DNA from: Paracoccus isoporae
GTDB taxonomy: Bacteria; Pseudomonadota; Alphaproteobacteria; Rhodobacterales; Rhodobacteraceae
Length of the DNA stretch: 64,000 bases
Assembly (NCBI RefSeq): GCF_900101865.1
Contig: NZ_FNAH01000001.1
Location: 558,001 to 622,000, forward strand
Direction of reading: 5' to 3'
Shown here piece after piece: positions 17,045 to 26,320 of this stretch. The position numbers were made by a program, and so were the translations under genes. The stretch's first letter is position 1, and each line of letters begins with the position of its first letter. The notes beneath the pieces are model-generated. The model made no database searches. It was not told where the DNA came from and saw only the letters and a list, made by a program, of their open reading frames with translations.

Positions 17045-18693
17045 GGAATGTCTCCTGTCTGGTCCTGTGGGGTGACGGCGTCGGGCGACAGCCACAGCCG
17101 GGCCTCGCCGTAGCGGTCGCGAATTTCGGGGATCTCCGCGCGGGTGAAGCCGTTGGCACGGGCATAGGCCTCGAACGGCGCTTCGAGTTCGGCGTCGAAC
17201 CCGGTCAGGATCGCCGCGGGCGGGCGGGCTGCGAACAGCGCATCCAGATCCTCCGCGCCCGCCATGGCATATTCTGCGCGCAGCGCCGGCTCGGTATATG
17301 GCGCGACGCGATAGGCGAAGGGGCCGGCCGAGAACTCGGGATAGATGGGCAGCCCGGCCTCCAGCGGATAAAGCGGCGACAGCGTGGCGACCGGCCCGGC
17401 ATCTGCAAGCCCCGCCTCCGCCAGCCGCGCGCGCAGCAGCTCGGCACTGCGCGCGATCCGGGCCGGGGTCAGGGCGGCGGGGTCGCGCAGCGCGGCCAGC
17501 CCAAGTCCCAGGCGCGGCGCGGCGAAAACCGCCATCATCGCCGCGGCGACCATCATCGCGGCCCCGAAATGCACGCGCGACGGATCGGACATGGCGCGAT
17601 AGGCAAGTGCGGTCAGCACCGGAAACCCGACGAGCGGCGCGACGTAGTATTGCGGGAAACCGGGGGTCGGCACGAAAGCCAGCACCGCCGTTGTCACCGT
17701 CGCGGCCAGCACGACCCGGAACACCGCATGGGTGCCCGACATGCCGCGAAGCCCCGTCACGCCGCGGCCGCGCCGCATCAGGAACCAGCCCCAGCAGGCA
17801 GCGAACATCGCCAGCATCGGGGCGCCGACCAGCCAGACCGAATAGGCCAGTTGCAGCTTTTGCGGCGGGCTGAGCGCCAGCCCCGGCTCGCTGGACGCGT
17901 TGGCCTGCCAAAACGCCACATGCGGCCCGGCATGATAGCCCGCGATATGGGCGAAGAAGGTCTCCGGCATGGTCAGCGCCAGCCAGAACAGTGGCAGCGC
18001 GCCGATCAGCCCGCCAAGCCCGACCGGCAGCACCAGCCGGCGGATCCGCTCGGACAGACGCAGCTCCGGCGGCATGAGGAAGCATCCGATCGCCACGGCG
18101 GGAATGAAGGCGATCGCGCTCGCCTTCATGCCGGCGGCCACGGACAGCATCATTCCGGCCAGAAACAATCGGTCGAAACGCAGATCGCCCTCTGCCAGCG
18201 AGATGGAAAGCAGGCCCAGCCCCACCAGGGCAAAGGGCAGCGGCAGCAGGTTGTTCGTCGCCGCCATCCCGGTCTGACCCAGCAGCACCTCGGCGGTCAG
18301 CAGGCTGACCGGGGCAAACAGCGTCAGGCTCGGCGAGCGGGTCAGCCGCCAGCCGATCCAGCCCGCACTGCCCAGCAACAAAAGCCAGGCCATGAACACG
18401 GTCAGCCGCGCCGCCGCCAAAAGCCCAAGAAACGGCAGCAATTGGTGGACGGCACGAAACAGCCAGGCGGAATAGGGCACGTGATTGTAGAACAGGTCCC
18501 GATACAGATCATGCTCGTCCAGCAATGCCGCGGGCGGCACGAACATGAACTCGTCGCGCCGCAGATCATATCCCATGATCCGGCCAAGCAGGCCCAGCAC
18601 CGCAACGGCAAGCGCGAGGAGGACCAGCGACCTCGCGACGCTCGGCAGGCGCGGCACAGCCGCCGGGCGGGTTGCGGCCTCGGTCACGCTCAT
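17041..18693 (-). CDS. Polytopic membrane glycosyltransferase (GT-C type), unassigned family
   Basis: A 550-residue integral membrane protein with about ten hydrophobic helices (clear ones near 20-40, 85-115, 120-210, 240-265 and 310-400) and a soluble C-terminal domain from about 410. After the first helix RRDEFMFVPPAALLDEHDLYRD resembles the acidic first periplasmic loop (D/E pair) of GT-C enzymes that use lipid-linked sugars. The start ATG overlaps the gtrA-like stop by 4 nt, and its own stop overlaps rfbF. Likely role: periplasmic transfer of the lipid-linked sugar to a glycan (inference from fold and neighbours). Confidence 0.65.
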   Translation of the reverse strand: MSVTEAATRPAAVPRLPSVARSLVLLALAVAVLGLLGRIMGYDLRRDEFMFVPPAALLDEHDLYRDLFYNHVPYSAWLFRAVHQLLPFLGLLAAARLTVFMAWLLLLGSAGWIGWRLTRSPSLTLFAPVSLLTAEVLLGQTGMAATNNLLPLPFALVGLGLLSISLAEGDLRFDRLFLAGMMLSVAAGMKASAIAFIPAVAIGCFLMPPELRLSERIRRLVLPVGLGGLIGALPLFWLALTMPETFFAHIAGYHAGPHVAFWQANASSEPGLALSPPQKLQLAYSVWLVGAPMLAMFAACWGWFLMRRGRGVTGLRGMSGTHAVFRVVLAATVTTAVLAFVPTPGFPQYYVAPLVGFPVLTALAYRAMSDPSRVHFGAAMMVAAAMMAVFAAPRLGLGLAALRDPAALTPARIARSAELLRARLAEAGLADAGPVATLSPLYPLEAGLPIYPEFSAGPFAYRVAPYTEPALRAEYAMAGAEDLDALFAARPPAAILTGFDAELEAPFEAYARANGFTRAEIPEIRDRYGEARLWLSPDAVTPQDQTGDIP

Positions 18694-19133
18694 CTCCGCA
18701 CCCCGCGATGGCGAAACCCCATCACCCGCCCGATCAGCAGCCAGGAGGCCAGCACGACGAATGGCAGCAGGACGAGCTGCGCCACAAGCGGCCCGACCCC
18801 CTGCGCCAGCAGGAGGCGCAGCGCCAGTGCGTTTGCCGCGTAGATCAGCAGATAGCTGCCGATATAGGCCGGCAGGCGCCGCCAGCCCTCGACCGCAAAG
18901 ACCATCCGGGCGTGAAGCTGATAGTTCCACAGCGCGCCCAGGACGAATTGCAGGATCAGCGCGAGTTGCGGGGCCGCACCGGCGATCACCGCGACCAGGT
19001 AGATGCCGTAGCCGACAGCCGTGTTCGCCACGCCTGCGGCCAGAAAGCGCAGCACTGTCTCGCCCGTCGATTGCGCCTGCGACGGCATGATCCGCACGCG
19101 GGACATCATCGCGCCGGGCCCGTAAAGGGGCAT
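18690..19133 (-). CDS. GtrA-like membrane protein
   Basis: A 147-residue protein with four hydrophobic helices in the GtrA/DPMS pattern: LRFLAAGVANTAVGYGIYLVAVI, then ALILQFVLGALWNYQLHARMVF, LPAYIGSYLLIYAANALALRLL and LVAQLVLLPFVVLASWLL. GtrA proteins are thought to flip polyprenyl-phosphate sugars across the inner membrane. It is first in the glycan operon. Start 19133 has an AGGCGGA upstream. A start at residue 9-10 or 16 is possible. Confidence 0.82.
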   Translation of the reverse strand: MPLYGPGAMMSRVRIMPSQAQSTGETVLRFLAAGVANTAVGYGIYLVAVIAGAAPQLALILQFVLGALWNYQLHARMVFAVEGWRRLPAYIGSYLLIYAANALALRLLLAQGVGPLVAQLVLLPFVVLASWLLIGRVMGFRHRGVRR

Positions 19134-19763
19134 TGGTCCGCCTGCGCGGCCGACTGCCGCACGCAGATTGCGAACGGAACGCCCGCGTCAGCTTGCAGAG
19201 ACAAAGATTGGTTGAAGAATGGTGCAGGCCCGCCGCAAACCGGCAATTCGCCTGCAAAACGCAAAGGCAACATCGTCACAACCAGAACTGACAAACCAAC
19301 TACAACGCCGACAGCTTGCCGCACTGAAACGAAATTCTCAAGCGCAAGCCAGCGTTTATTTTTATGCCGCCGCCGGAAATGTGGCGAAACTGCCGGAAAA
19401 GACAGTTTGCGCGCGGCGCGATTTCGCCATGGGGCATCCGCGGCGTGCACCAGCTCAAAATATAACTATATCTCAGATGCTTGAGAACTTCTTGACCGCG
19501 TTGGTTTTCCAGCATGCCGAGCGCATTTGAACCCGAAACCGCAAATCCAATTAACCTGCACGTGTGTCAAAACACGCAATAGCTGAAAAATTCCACCCGC
19601 CAAGATTCCGAATCGCAAAACCGTCAACTTATGGTTGCATTTCGCGTTCGATTTCGACTTTGACTCTATGCTATCGCCACGCGCCACAAATCGGCCCGAG
19701 AAAAGATCCCGCTGCGAAACCCCTGTCGGAACGCAGCCGAGACAGGCCGCCGCCCCGCGAAGA
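19134..19763. other. 630-bp non-coding gap, visibly A/T-richer
   Basis: No convincing gene on either strand. The stretch is clearly richer in A and T than its surroundings (for example AAAATATAACTATATCTCAGA near 19456) and holds scattered short inverted repeats such as CGTGT at 19561-19565 against ACACG at 19572-19576. It must contain the promoter of the gtrA-to-GT2 glycan operon, but I could not fix a -35/-10 pair. The composition could reflect regulatory DNA or a remnant of transfer. Confidence 0.6.
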
Positions 19764-20816
19764 TCACTCCGCAGGCTTCACCTTCGAGAACATGCGCAAC
19801 AGGCTGATCTGCTCGCTCTGCGTCAGAACGGCGCTGTCGCTCGCGAAGAGGATCTGGCAGAACAGGTCATAATAAGGCTGCCGCGCAAGCAGGTGCCGGA
19901 AGCGGGTGCGGTGCCAATCGAACCCCGCCTGATGCAGCTCGCCCACCCCCGGCAGCCCCTTCAGCGCCTCGATCCGCGCGTCGAGCTGCGGCAGATGGCG
20001 CTGCGCCGCGCGGTTTTCCTCGCTATTGAAATTCCGCTCCACCCAGTAGCCCAGATCGACGCGCTTGTCGCTGCGATTGGGCAGGCCGCGTTCAGATTTC
20101 ACCAGGTAGGATTGGGCGGACCGCAGCGAGTAGTGATGCATCTCGGCCAGGCTGCGATGTTCGGCCGTGCCGATCAGCGACAGCCGCTTGTCGTTTTCCG
20201 CGACCACCGGGTCCATCGGATTGCCGGATCCGTTGATCCAGACCGGCGCGCTGTCCTTCTTGTGGCGCGGACGGTGAACGCCCGGCCCGCCGAAGGCGGC
20301 GGGCCGGAACAGCGATTTGAAGAAGGTCGCGGCAATCGGATGCATCACGCCGACCGGGGCACAGCGGATGAACGTCTCCACCGTCGGCCGATCCACGATC
20401 CGGGCCACACCGCCCGCCCCGAACAAGCGCCACGCAAGCGCGATGGCATCGGCATTCTCCGGCACCGATGACAGCAGGTCCGCGATCCGCCCCTCGCCCG
20501 CATGGATGACCGGAAATTCGTCAACATCCGAAATCAGCATCCAGTCCGCCTGGCGGCGCAGCTCGTGCTGCCAGGCGGCTTTCAGCGCGCTCCACTGGAT
20601 CGACTTTCCGGGACGCCGCTCGGCCTGGGCATGGCGCAGCACGCCTTCTGCGGCCAGCCGGTCCAGCAAGCGGTCGGTGCCATCGTCGCAGTCATTTGAA
20701 TAGACCAGCAGATCGGTGATCCCGATCAGTTGCTGCCAGGCGATCCATTCCAGGAGATAGGGCGCTTCATTGCGGACGGAGGTGACGGAGAGTAGCCGCA
20801 TCGCGCGCCGGTTCAA
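19764..20816 (-). CDS. Glycosyltransferase family 2-like protein (GT92/PF13704-like)
   Basis: A 350-residue soluble glycosyltransferase. N-terminal [23 protein letters not shown] and [14 protein letters not shown] are the nucleotide-binding features of the Glyco_tranf_2_4 group, and LISDVDEF (DVD at 97-99) is the metal site. VWINGSGNP and [18 protein letters not shown] match the same parts of the GT domain at 22022-23860, so the two are paralogous in their N-terminal halves. The start overlaps ugd by 4 nt. Donor and acceptor unknown, though UDP-glucuronate is plausible from context. Confidence 0.8.
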   Translation of the reverse strand: MNRRAMRLLSVTSVRNEAPYLLEWIAWQQLIGITDLLVYSNDCDDGTDRLLDRLAAEGVLRHAQAERRPGKSIQWSALKAAWQHELRRQADWMLISDVDEFPVIHAGEGRIADLLSSVPENADAIALAWRLFGAGGVARIVDRPTVETFIRCAPVGVMHPIAATFFKSLFRPAAFGGPGVHRPRHKKDSAPVWINGSGNPMDPVVAENDKRLSLIGTAEHRSLAEMHHYSLRSAQSYLVKSERGLPNRSDKRVDLGYWVERNFNSEENRAAQRHLPQLDARIEALKGLPGVGELHQAGFDWHRTRFRHLLARQPYYDLFCQILFASDSAVLTQSEQISLLRMFSKVKPAE

Positions 20817-21988
20817 TCCACGCCGAACAGGTCGCGCGTATAGACCTTCCCGGCCACGTCACGGATGTCGTCCGACAGCCGATTCGCGAGAATAATGTCG
20901 CTTTCCTGCTTGAACCGGTCGATGTCGCGCTCCACCCGGCTGTTGAAGAACAGATCCTCCTTCAGCACCGGTTCATAGACGATCACCTCGATCCCCTTGG
21001 CCTTGATCCGCTTCATCACGCCCTGGATCGAGCTGTCGCGGAAATTGTCCGAACCCGCCTTCATCACCAGCCGATAGACGCCGACCTTCGCGGGTTTGCG
21101 CGACACGATCTGGTCAGAGACGAAATCCTTGCGGGTGCGGTTGGATTCGACGATGGCCGAGATCAGGTTCTGCGGCACCTGGTCGTAATTCGCCAGAAGC
21201 TGCTTGGTGTCTTTCGGCAGGCAGTACCCGCCGTAACCGAAGCTGGGATTGTTGTAGAAATCCCCGATTCGCGGGTCGAGGCACACGCCGCCGATGATCT
21301 CGCGCGAGTTCAGGTCATGCGCGATGGCATAGCTGTCCAGTTCGTTGAAATAGGCGACGCGCAGGGCAAGATAGGTGTTCGAGAACAGCTTGATCGCCTC
21401 GGCCTCCACGGGGCCGCAGAACAGCACCGGCATGTCCTTGCGGATGGCGCCTTCGGTCAGCAGATCGGCGAATTTCCTGGCCCGGTCCGAGCGTTCGCCC
21501 ACCACGATCCGCGACGGGTGCAGGTTGTCAAACAGCGCCTTGCCCTCGCGCAGGAACTCGGGGGAGAAGATGATGTTGTCCCAGCCCATTTCGGCCCGGA
21601 CACGCTCGACGAACCCGACCGGGATGGTGGATTTGATGATGGCCACCGCCGCCGGATTGATCCGGTGCACCTGCTCCAGCACCGTCTCGACCGTCGAGGT
21701 GTCGAAGCGGTTGGTCTTGGCGTCGTAATTCGTCGGGGTGGAGATGATCACCAGCTCGGCATCCCCGAACGCCGCCTCGGGGTCCAGCGTCGCGGTCAGG
21801 TCAAGATCCCGGTTGGCCAGGAAATCCGAGATTTCCGCATCCTCGATCGGCGACGTGCCGGCATTGACCATCTCGACCCGGTCCGGCGTGACATCCAACG
21901 CCGTCACCGCGTTATGCTGCGCCAGCAGCACCGCGTTCGACAGGCCAACATAGCCGAGACCGGCCACCGCTATTTTCGTCTTCGACAC
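20813..21988 (-). CDS. ugd: UDP-glucose 6-dehydrogenase (UDP-glucose/GDP-mannose dehydrogenase family)
   Basis: A 391-residue NAD-dependent enzyme oxidising UDP-glucose to UDP-glucuronate. The Rossmann motif [15 protein letters not shown] is at the N-terminus, IISTPTNYD and [10 protein letters not shown] follow, and the catalytic cysteine lies in [14 protein letters not shown]. Length and the YxxK-free middle fit the short class of UDP-glucose dehydrogenases. It starts with GTG (21988), preceded by GGAAGGG. It lies between two related glycosyltransferases, so it probably supplies uronic acid for a surface polymer. Confidence 0.9.
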   Translation of the reverse strand: MSKTKIAVAGLGYVGLSNAVLLAQHNAVTALDVTPDRVEMVNAGTSPIEDAEISDFLANRDLDLTATLDPEAAFGDAELVIISTPTNYDAKTNRFDTSTVETVLEQVHRINPAAVAIIKSTIPVGFVERVRAEMGWDNIIFSPEFLREGKALFDNLHPSRIVVGERSDRARKFADLLTEGAIRKDMPVLFCGPVEAEAIKLFSNTYLALRVAYFNELDSYAIAHDLNSREIIGGVCLDPRIGDFYNNPSFGYGGYCLPKDTKQLLANYDQVPQNLISAIVESNRTRKDFVSDQIVSRKPAKVGVYRLVMKAGSDNFRDSSIQGVMKRIKAKGIEVIVYEPVLKEDLFFNSRVERDIDRFKQESDIILANRLSDDIRDVAGKVYTRDLFGVD

Positions 21989-22021
21989 TTTCTCAACCCT
22001 TCCAACGGAGTAAAAACATCC

Positions 22022-23860
22022 TCAGTCTACAGTTTCTTCCCCGGACGGGCGAGCAAATCGCAAGGATCCTGAATCCGCCGCGTCCGAGACCTCGCGGAGC
22101 CCCTTCGAGATAAGGACTTCCCCGTAGGATTCGCGCAGCGCAGCAATCTCGGCGGCCTCCTCGAAAGGCAGGATGACGCGATCTATGCCGGACAGATCCT
22201 GCGCCGCCAGCCGCGCGCCCCCGATCCCGGCGCGGGCAGAGATTCGCAGCGTGTCGGGCCGGAAATCCCCCAGATAGGCGGCCAGCCCCCGCGCCTCATC
22301 AGGCCCGTCACCCGGCAGGATCAGCGGCCCATCGACGAAACGGACCCGTGCGGAATTGCCCATCCCGTTGCGATCCCGGATCCGCGCGAGCGCGCGCCCC
22401 ATGCCGGGCTGGCTGTCCTGCACCATGATGGTGCAATCCGTGCCGGATTTCTCCAGCCGCAGCGCCGGCAGCGCAATGCCTGCGCCGAGATCCAGCACGC
22501 GGCGGCTGCCGGACAGGTAGCTGGCGATGTTGCGCACATTCCGTCGGTCAAACTTGCCCGCAAGCACAGCCATCAGCGCATCGCTGGAAAACAGGCCGGG
22601 ATCGCAGGGCAGCAGCACACCGTGCGATTCGATCCACTCGACCGAGTCCGGCTCGCGCAGCGAGATCCGGCCGGTGACGTAATGATCCACCCCGATGGCG
22701 TTCCAGCCCGACGCGCGGCTTTCTTCGGCAGACTGCGCCGAGCTCCGGGACGCTTTCTTTTCCACCGAAGACATCAGCGCCGCGATCTTCGCCGGATCGC
22801 GGGCCTTGGGCGGCTTGGCCTCGACCTCGGTGATCGGGATCTTTCCGGCCTCGATCAGCCCGTCACGGAATGCGGCGTATTCATCCGACTGCCGGAATTC
22901 CGCCAGCCGCGCCTCCACCGCCTCGAGCGCCTTGTGGTGCAGATCGTTCAGGACCGGATCTTTCAGCAACTGCGCCATGATCTCGGCGCGGCGGGGGGCG
23001 TGGCGCAGGATGTGGGTGTCGGCCACTTCGTTGCGATCCTGGAGCGACCAGTAATCGGCGTTATACTTGTCCTTCTTGTTGTTCACATTGCCGCGGAAGC
23101 GGCGGGCGGCATAGCTGTCGATGGACTTCACCGCGTAGTGGTTCAACTGGACCCAGTCATATCCCAAGGTCCGGCGGATGGAGCGCCAGCCGCGGAACTT
23201 GAAATAGCTTTCCATCTCCTTGCCCGAGCCGTTCAGCCATTTGACGCTGTCGGGAAAACCGCCCTCCAGATGTTTCTTCTTCATGGAAGGGCGGTGGATG
23301 CCCAGCTTCCAGTAGTCCGGGTCGAACTTGAACAGGGTCTTGACCCCCCAGCCCTTGTTCCACAGATGCGGCGCGGCGCGGGTATATTGCTCGGTCACCG
23401 GGGCGCGCGACCAGTCGATCACGCCGTTCGAGCCGAAAATGCGCCAGGTAACGACAATGCCGTTCGCGCCCTGCGCCACGACATCATCCAGAAGCCCGTC
23501 CAGATGGCCGGAGGGATGGTTGACCGACAGAAACTCGTCCGCGTCGAACAGCATCACCCAATCGGCCTGCTGCACCAGCGGCTCGCGCTGCGCATGGCTG
23601 ATCGCGGAGGGCTGGGGCTTCACCCCGTCCGGGATGTCATTGCGGCGGTGATGACCCAGCCCCAGCTCCTCGAGCCGCTGAAGCATCTCCACCGTGCCGT
23701 CGGAGCAGTCATTGGTGTAGACGAGGATATCGGTAAATCCGACCGCCAGGTGATGGGCGAACCATTCCAGAAGATACGGCGCCTCGTCCTTCATCATCGA
23801 CACCGCCATGACGGTGCCGTGGCGGCTGGCATGGCGGTTCAGCTCCGGTCGGTTACTCAT
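22022..23860 (-). CDS. Glycosyltransferase fused to a methyltransferase-like C-terminal domain
   Basis: A 612-residue two-domain protein. Residues 15-335 are a Glyco_tranf_2_4 domain ([36 protein letters not shown] with DAD at 106-108, KWLNGSGKEM). After a charged linker rich in Lys/Ala/Ser (about 345-385), residues 390-600 contain RRVLDLGAGIALPALRLEKSG (VLDLGAG at 455-461), the SAM-binding signature of class I methyltransferases. Later motifs are weak, so the domain may be active or degenerate. It precedes ugd by 33 nt. Probable glycan-extending enzyme. Confidence 0.72.
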   Translation of the reverse strand: MSNRPELNRHASRHGTVMAVSMMKDEAPYLLEWFAHHLAVGFTDILVYTNDCSDGTVEMLQRLEELGLGHHRRNDIPDGVKPQPSAISHAQREPLVQQADWVMLFDADEFLSVNHPSGHLDGLLDDVVAQGANGIVVTWRIFGSNGVIDWSRAPVTEQYTRAAPHLWNKGWGVKTLFKFDPDYWKLGIHRPSMKKKHLEGGFPDSVKWLNGSGKEMESYFKFRGWRSIRRTLGYDWVQLNHYAVKSIDSYAARRFRGNVNNKKDKYNADYWSLQDRNEVADTHILRHAPRRAEIMAQLLKDPVLNDLHHKALEAVEARLAEFRQSDEYAAFRDGLIEAGKIPITEVEAKPPKARDPAKIAALMSSVEKKASRSSAQSAEESRASGWNAIGVDHYVTGRISLREPDSVEWIESHGVLLPCDPGLFSSDALMAVLAGKFDRRNVRNIASYLSGSRRVLDLGAGIALPALRLEKSGTDCTIMVQDSQPGMGRALARIRDRNGMGNSARVRFVDGPLILPGDGPDEARGLAAYLGDFRPDTLRISARAGIGGARLAAQDLSGIDRVILPFEEAAEIAALRESYGEVLISKGLREVSDAADSGSLRFARPSGEETVD

Positions 23861-23900
23861 TCACCCATTCCCATGGCGCCGCACGAGCAGGTGCCGCGCC

Positions 23901-24719
23901 TCAGCTTTCCAGCGCCTGTGCCGGGTCGATCCCGACCTCGGCGCACATCCGCGCCGCGTAGGAGTTTTCCAGCGGCGGATTCTTGCGCCACCACGGCTTG
24001 GTGCCGTTGGTATAGAGATGCACCGACATGGTCTGATCGGTAAACCACCCCTCCACCCGCCCATGCGGGTCGTAGAAGATGTCGTTCAACTGGAACGGCA
24101 CCGGATAGAGCGTGTCCGGCGTCATCGCCCGCTCGATATCGCCGGTCTGCTGCGCGAACCAGGTGAAGGCCTGCGGCCCGAAGGCGGTCCGCTCGGCCTT
24201 GTAGATGGCGGCGGCGTGGGTATAGCCGCCCTTATCCTTGATCCGGTCCATCTGCTTGCGCTGCCGCTTGTTCCACCACGCGGGGTAATCGGGCAGGTTG
24301 TCGTAGTAATCCAGAAGCTGATCCATCAGCGCGCATTCCCGCGGCAGGGCCACCACCCCGCAATTCAGCGCCCCGCGCATGCCGTGGCCGGCAAAGATCC
24401 ATTCCTGGTCGTCGGGAAAGGGACGGTGACAGAACGCATCGCAATCGATCCAGATCGCACCGGTCTTCTGGATCATCTTGTAGCGGAACACGTTCGACAG
24501 GAACGAGGCCGAGGTATCATTGACCAGGGCCATGTCGATCGACATGATCTCGGAGGCGGGGCGGATCTCGACCCCGTCCGGGGCGTTCTTCACGTCATCC
24601 GTGCAATACAGCGTCACCGGATGGCCGTGGCGCAGATGCGATTTCAGGCAGAGCTGGTTGAGATAATGCAGCTCGGCTCCGATCCAGAGCGAGGCAACAG
24701 GGCGGCGGTCGAGTTCCAT
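23901..24719 (-). CDS. Glycosyltransferase with DxD motif (Gly_transf_sug/capsule type)
   Basis: A 272-residue soluble protein. VASLWIGAELHYLNQLCLKSHLRHGHPVTLY at the N-terminus and SFLSNVFRYKMIQKTGAIWIDCDAFCHRP (DCD motif) place it with the sugar-binding-DxD glycosyltransferases used in capsule and LPS core assembly. ATG 24719 is chosen because it puts this fold at the N-terminus. The longer frame adds 37 residues lacking family character. Sugar specificity unknown. It heads the minus-strand glycan genes opposite the sulfatase cassette, with a shared 161-nt divergent promoter gap. Confidence 0.78.
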   Translation of the reverse strand: MELDRRPVASLWIGAELHYLNQLCLKSHLRHGHPVTLYCTDDVKNAPDGVEIRPASEIMSIDMALVNDTSASFLSNVFRYKMIQKTGAIWIDCDAFCHRPFPDDQEWIFAGHGMRGALNCGVVALPRECALMDQLLDYYDNLPDYPAWWNKRQRKQMDRIKDKGGYTHAAAIYKAERTAFGPQAFTWFAQQTGDIERAMTPDTLYPVPFQLNDIFYDPHGRVEGWFTDQTMSVHLYTNGTKPWWRKNPPLENSYAARMCAEVGIDPAQALES

Positions 24720-24880
24720 GGCGAAGCCTCGGCAGGTGTCGGTTGGGATGTTGTAGCGGACCGGGTTCAATGCGGCTAGGGTGAGTTCGAGAAATTGTGG
24801 AAAATGGTGATCCGCCTTGTATTTCAGCACCGTGCAGTTAGACCGGGACGCCGGACGGGCCGAAGGGCAGGGTGACTGAG

Positions 24881-26320
24881 ATGACCGGGCGAACCATTCT
24901 GCTGAGCGCTGAGAACGGCCCGGTTCTGGCCGCCGACGACACCGGGCTGGTGATGCGCCTGTCCGACCGGGTGGTGGCGGATATCGCGCGACGGATGGGC
25001 CAGGCGCCCGGCACGGCCAAGGGCGAGGCTCTACCGCAAGGCGATCCGGTTGCTGCCGCGCCTGTCACGCTCGACGCCGCCATTCTGGGGGATATCGACG
25101 CCTGGGACGCGATGCGGGACGGCGACTGGCTGCGCTTTACGGCGCGGCTGCCGGGGGCGGAGGGGGTGCGGCGCTATCGCCGCCACATCTCCGGCCCGGC
25201 GCTGCTGGCAGAGACGCCGGGGCCGGTGCTGGGGCTTTTCTCGCTGTCCGGCGGGCGGCGATTCAACGCGCCGAGTGCGCTGCCGGAATTTCCCTATCAT
25301 CTTGCCAACATCTCGCCGCAGGAAGACGAGGGGGAAGCGCCGCGGCTGTTCGAGGCCCTGCACCACAGCGGCATCAATGCGTACACAGCCTGTACACTGC
25401 TCAGGCACCGCCATGATGCCTTCCGGGCCCTGCCGCTGTTCGCAACCGCCGCCGCATTGCTGCCGCCGGGGCCGTTGGGTTCCGGGACGGATCTGGACAT
25501 GCTGCGGCCATCGCTGGACCGTTTCGCAGCACTCGCCGGGGCGCTCGGCAAATCGGCGCGGATCGCGGCCATCGCGGTGGAGATCGGGCCGGATCACCTG
25601 GCTGACGGGATGGACGCGCGCGGATTCCACGCCGCCGGCCTCGCCCTGCTGGACGGGATTTCCGCAACGGTCGATCAGGCCGGTCTGGCGCCGCCGCGCA
25701 TTCTGCTGACGCTGGATTGCGGCGCATGGTGGGGTACGCAGGCCGCGCGGGCGCGCATCGCAGCCGAGGGATTTGCGCTGCTGGCGCTGCGGCCGGGCGG
25801 GCATGATCTCTGCGTGGTCGGTGCCACCGCCGCGCTGACGCAGGACCGGTTGGGCCAGCCCACGGCGGATGCCATTCTGGCGCAGTCCGCCGTCGAAGCG
25901 CAGGCTCTGGAGGCGCGGATGGCCCGCGAGGCGTGGACCGCGCCGCTGATGTGCCTGGCGGAACGGGACGGGCCGCGTGCGCTGCGCGCCGTGTTCAAGG
26001 CGGGGGCGGCGCTGATCCTCGATCCCGACGATCCGATGCAGGCCGGACCGGCGGCCGGGTTCGCGATAACCGGCGCGGATGCGGCTCCTGGCATCGCCGG
26101 GGTCGAGATCCATCCGCAGGACGATCGCGCGATCCGCATCACATTGGACGGCGACCTGCCGGACAGCGGCGAGTGGCGGCTGGATTATGCCATACCCGAA
26201 GCACCCGGCGCGGGCCGGCCCGGCTGGAACGGTGCGCTGCGGGATGACTGGCAGGCGGTCTCTGGCGATGGACGCACGCATTACAGATGGGCGGTCCCGG
26301 CCTCGCAGGTGATCCGATGA
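24881..26320 (+). CDS. Protein of unknown function, first gene of the sulfatase cassette
   Basis: A 479-residue protein I do not recognise. ATG 24881 is preferred (AGGG at suitable distance) over a GTG nine bases upstream. No signal peptide or membrane helix. Visible segments: an opening small domain (RTILLSAENGPVLAADDTGLVMRL), a central alpha/beta region with IAAIAVEIGPDHLADGMDARGF and ILLTLDCGAWWG that faintly recalls SGNH or carbohydrate-esterase folds (weak guess), and a C-terminal beta-rich part (IAGVEIHPQDDRAIRITLDGDL) that could bind sugar. It overlaps the next gene by 4 nt, so it is coupled to the lectin-like and sulfatase genes. Confidence 0.75.
   Translation: MTGRTILLSAENGPVLAADDTGLVMRLSDRVVADIARRMGQAPGTAKGEALPQGDPVAAAPVTLDAAILGDIDAWDAMRDGDWLRFTARLPGAEGVRRYRRHISGPALLAETPGPVLGLFSLSGGRRFNAPSALPEFPYHLANISPQEDEGEAPRLFEALHHSGINAYTACTLLRHRHDAFRALPLFATAAALLPPGPLGSGTDLDMLRPSLDRFAALAGALGKSARIAAIAVEIGPDHLADGMDARGFHAAGLALLDGISATVDQAGLAPPRILLTLDCGAWWGTQAARARIAAEGFALLALRPGGHDLCVVGATAALTQDRLGQPTADAILAQSAVEAQALEARMAREAWTAPLMCLAERDGPRALRAVFKAGAALILDPDDPMQAGPAAGFAITGADAAPGIAGVEIHPQDDRAIRITLDGDLPDSGEWRLDYAIPEAPGAGRPGWNGALRDDWQAVSGDGRTHYRWAVPASQVIR

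Noticed and set aside
25384..25397. A 14-mer (CACAGCCTGTACAC) repeated at 50899-50912
   Set aside because: A 14-base match twice in 64 kb is expected by chance in GC-rich DNA, and the first copy is inside a coding sequence.
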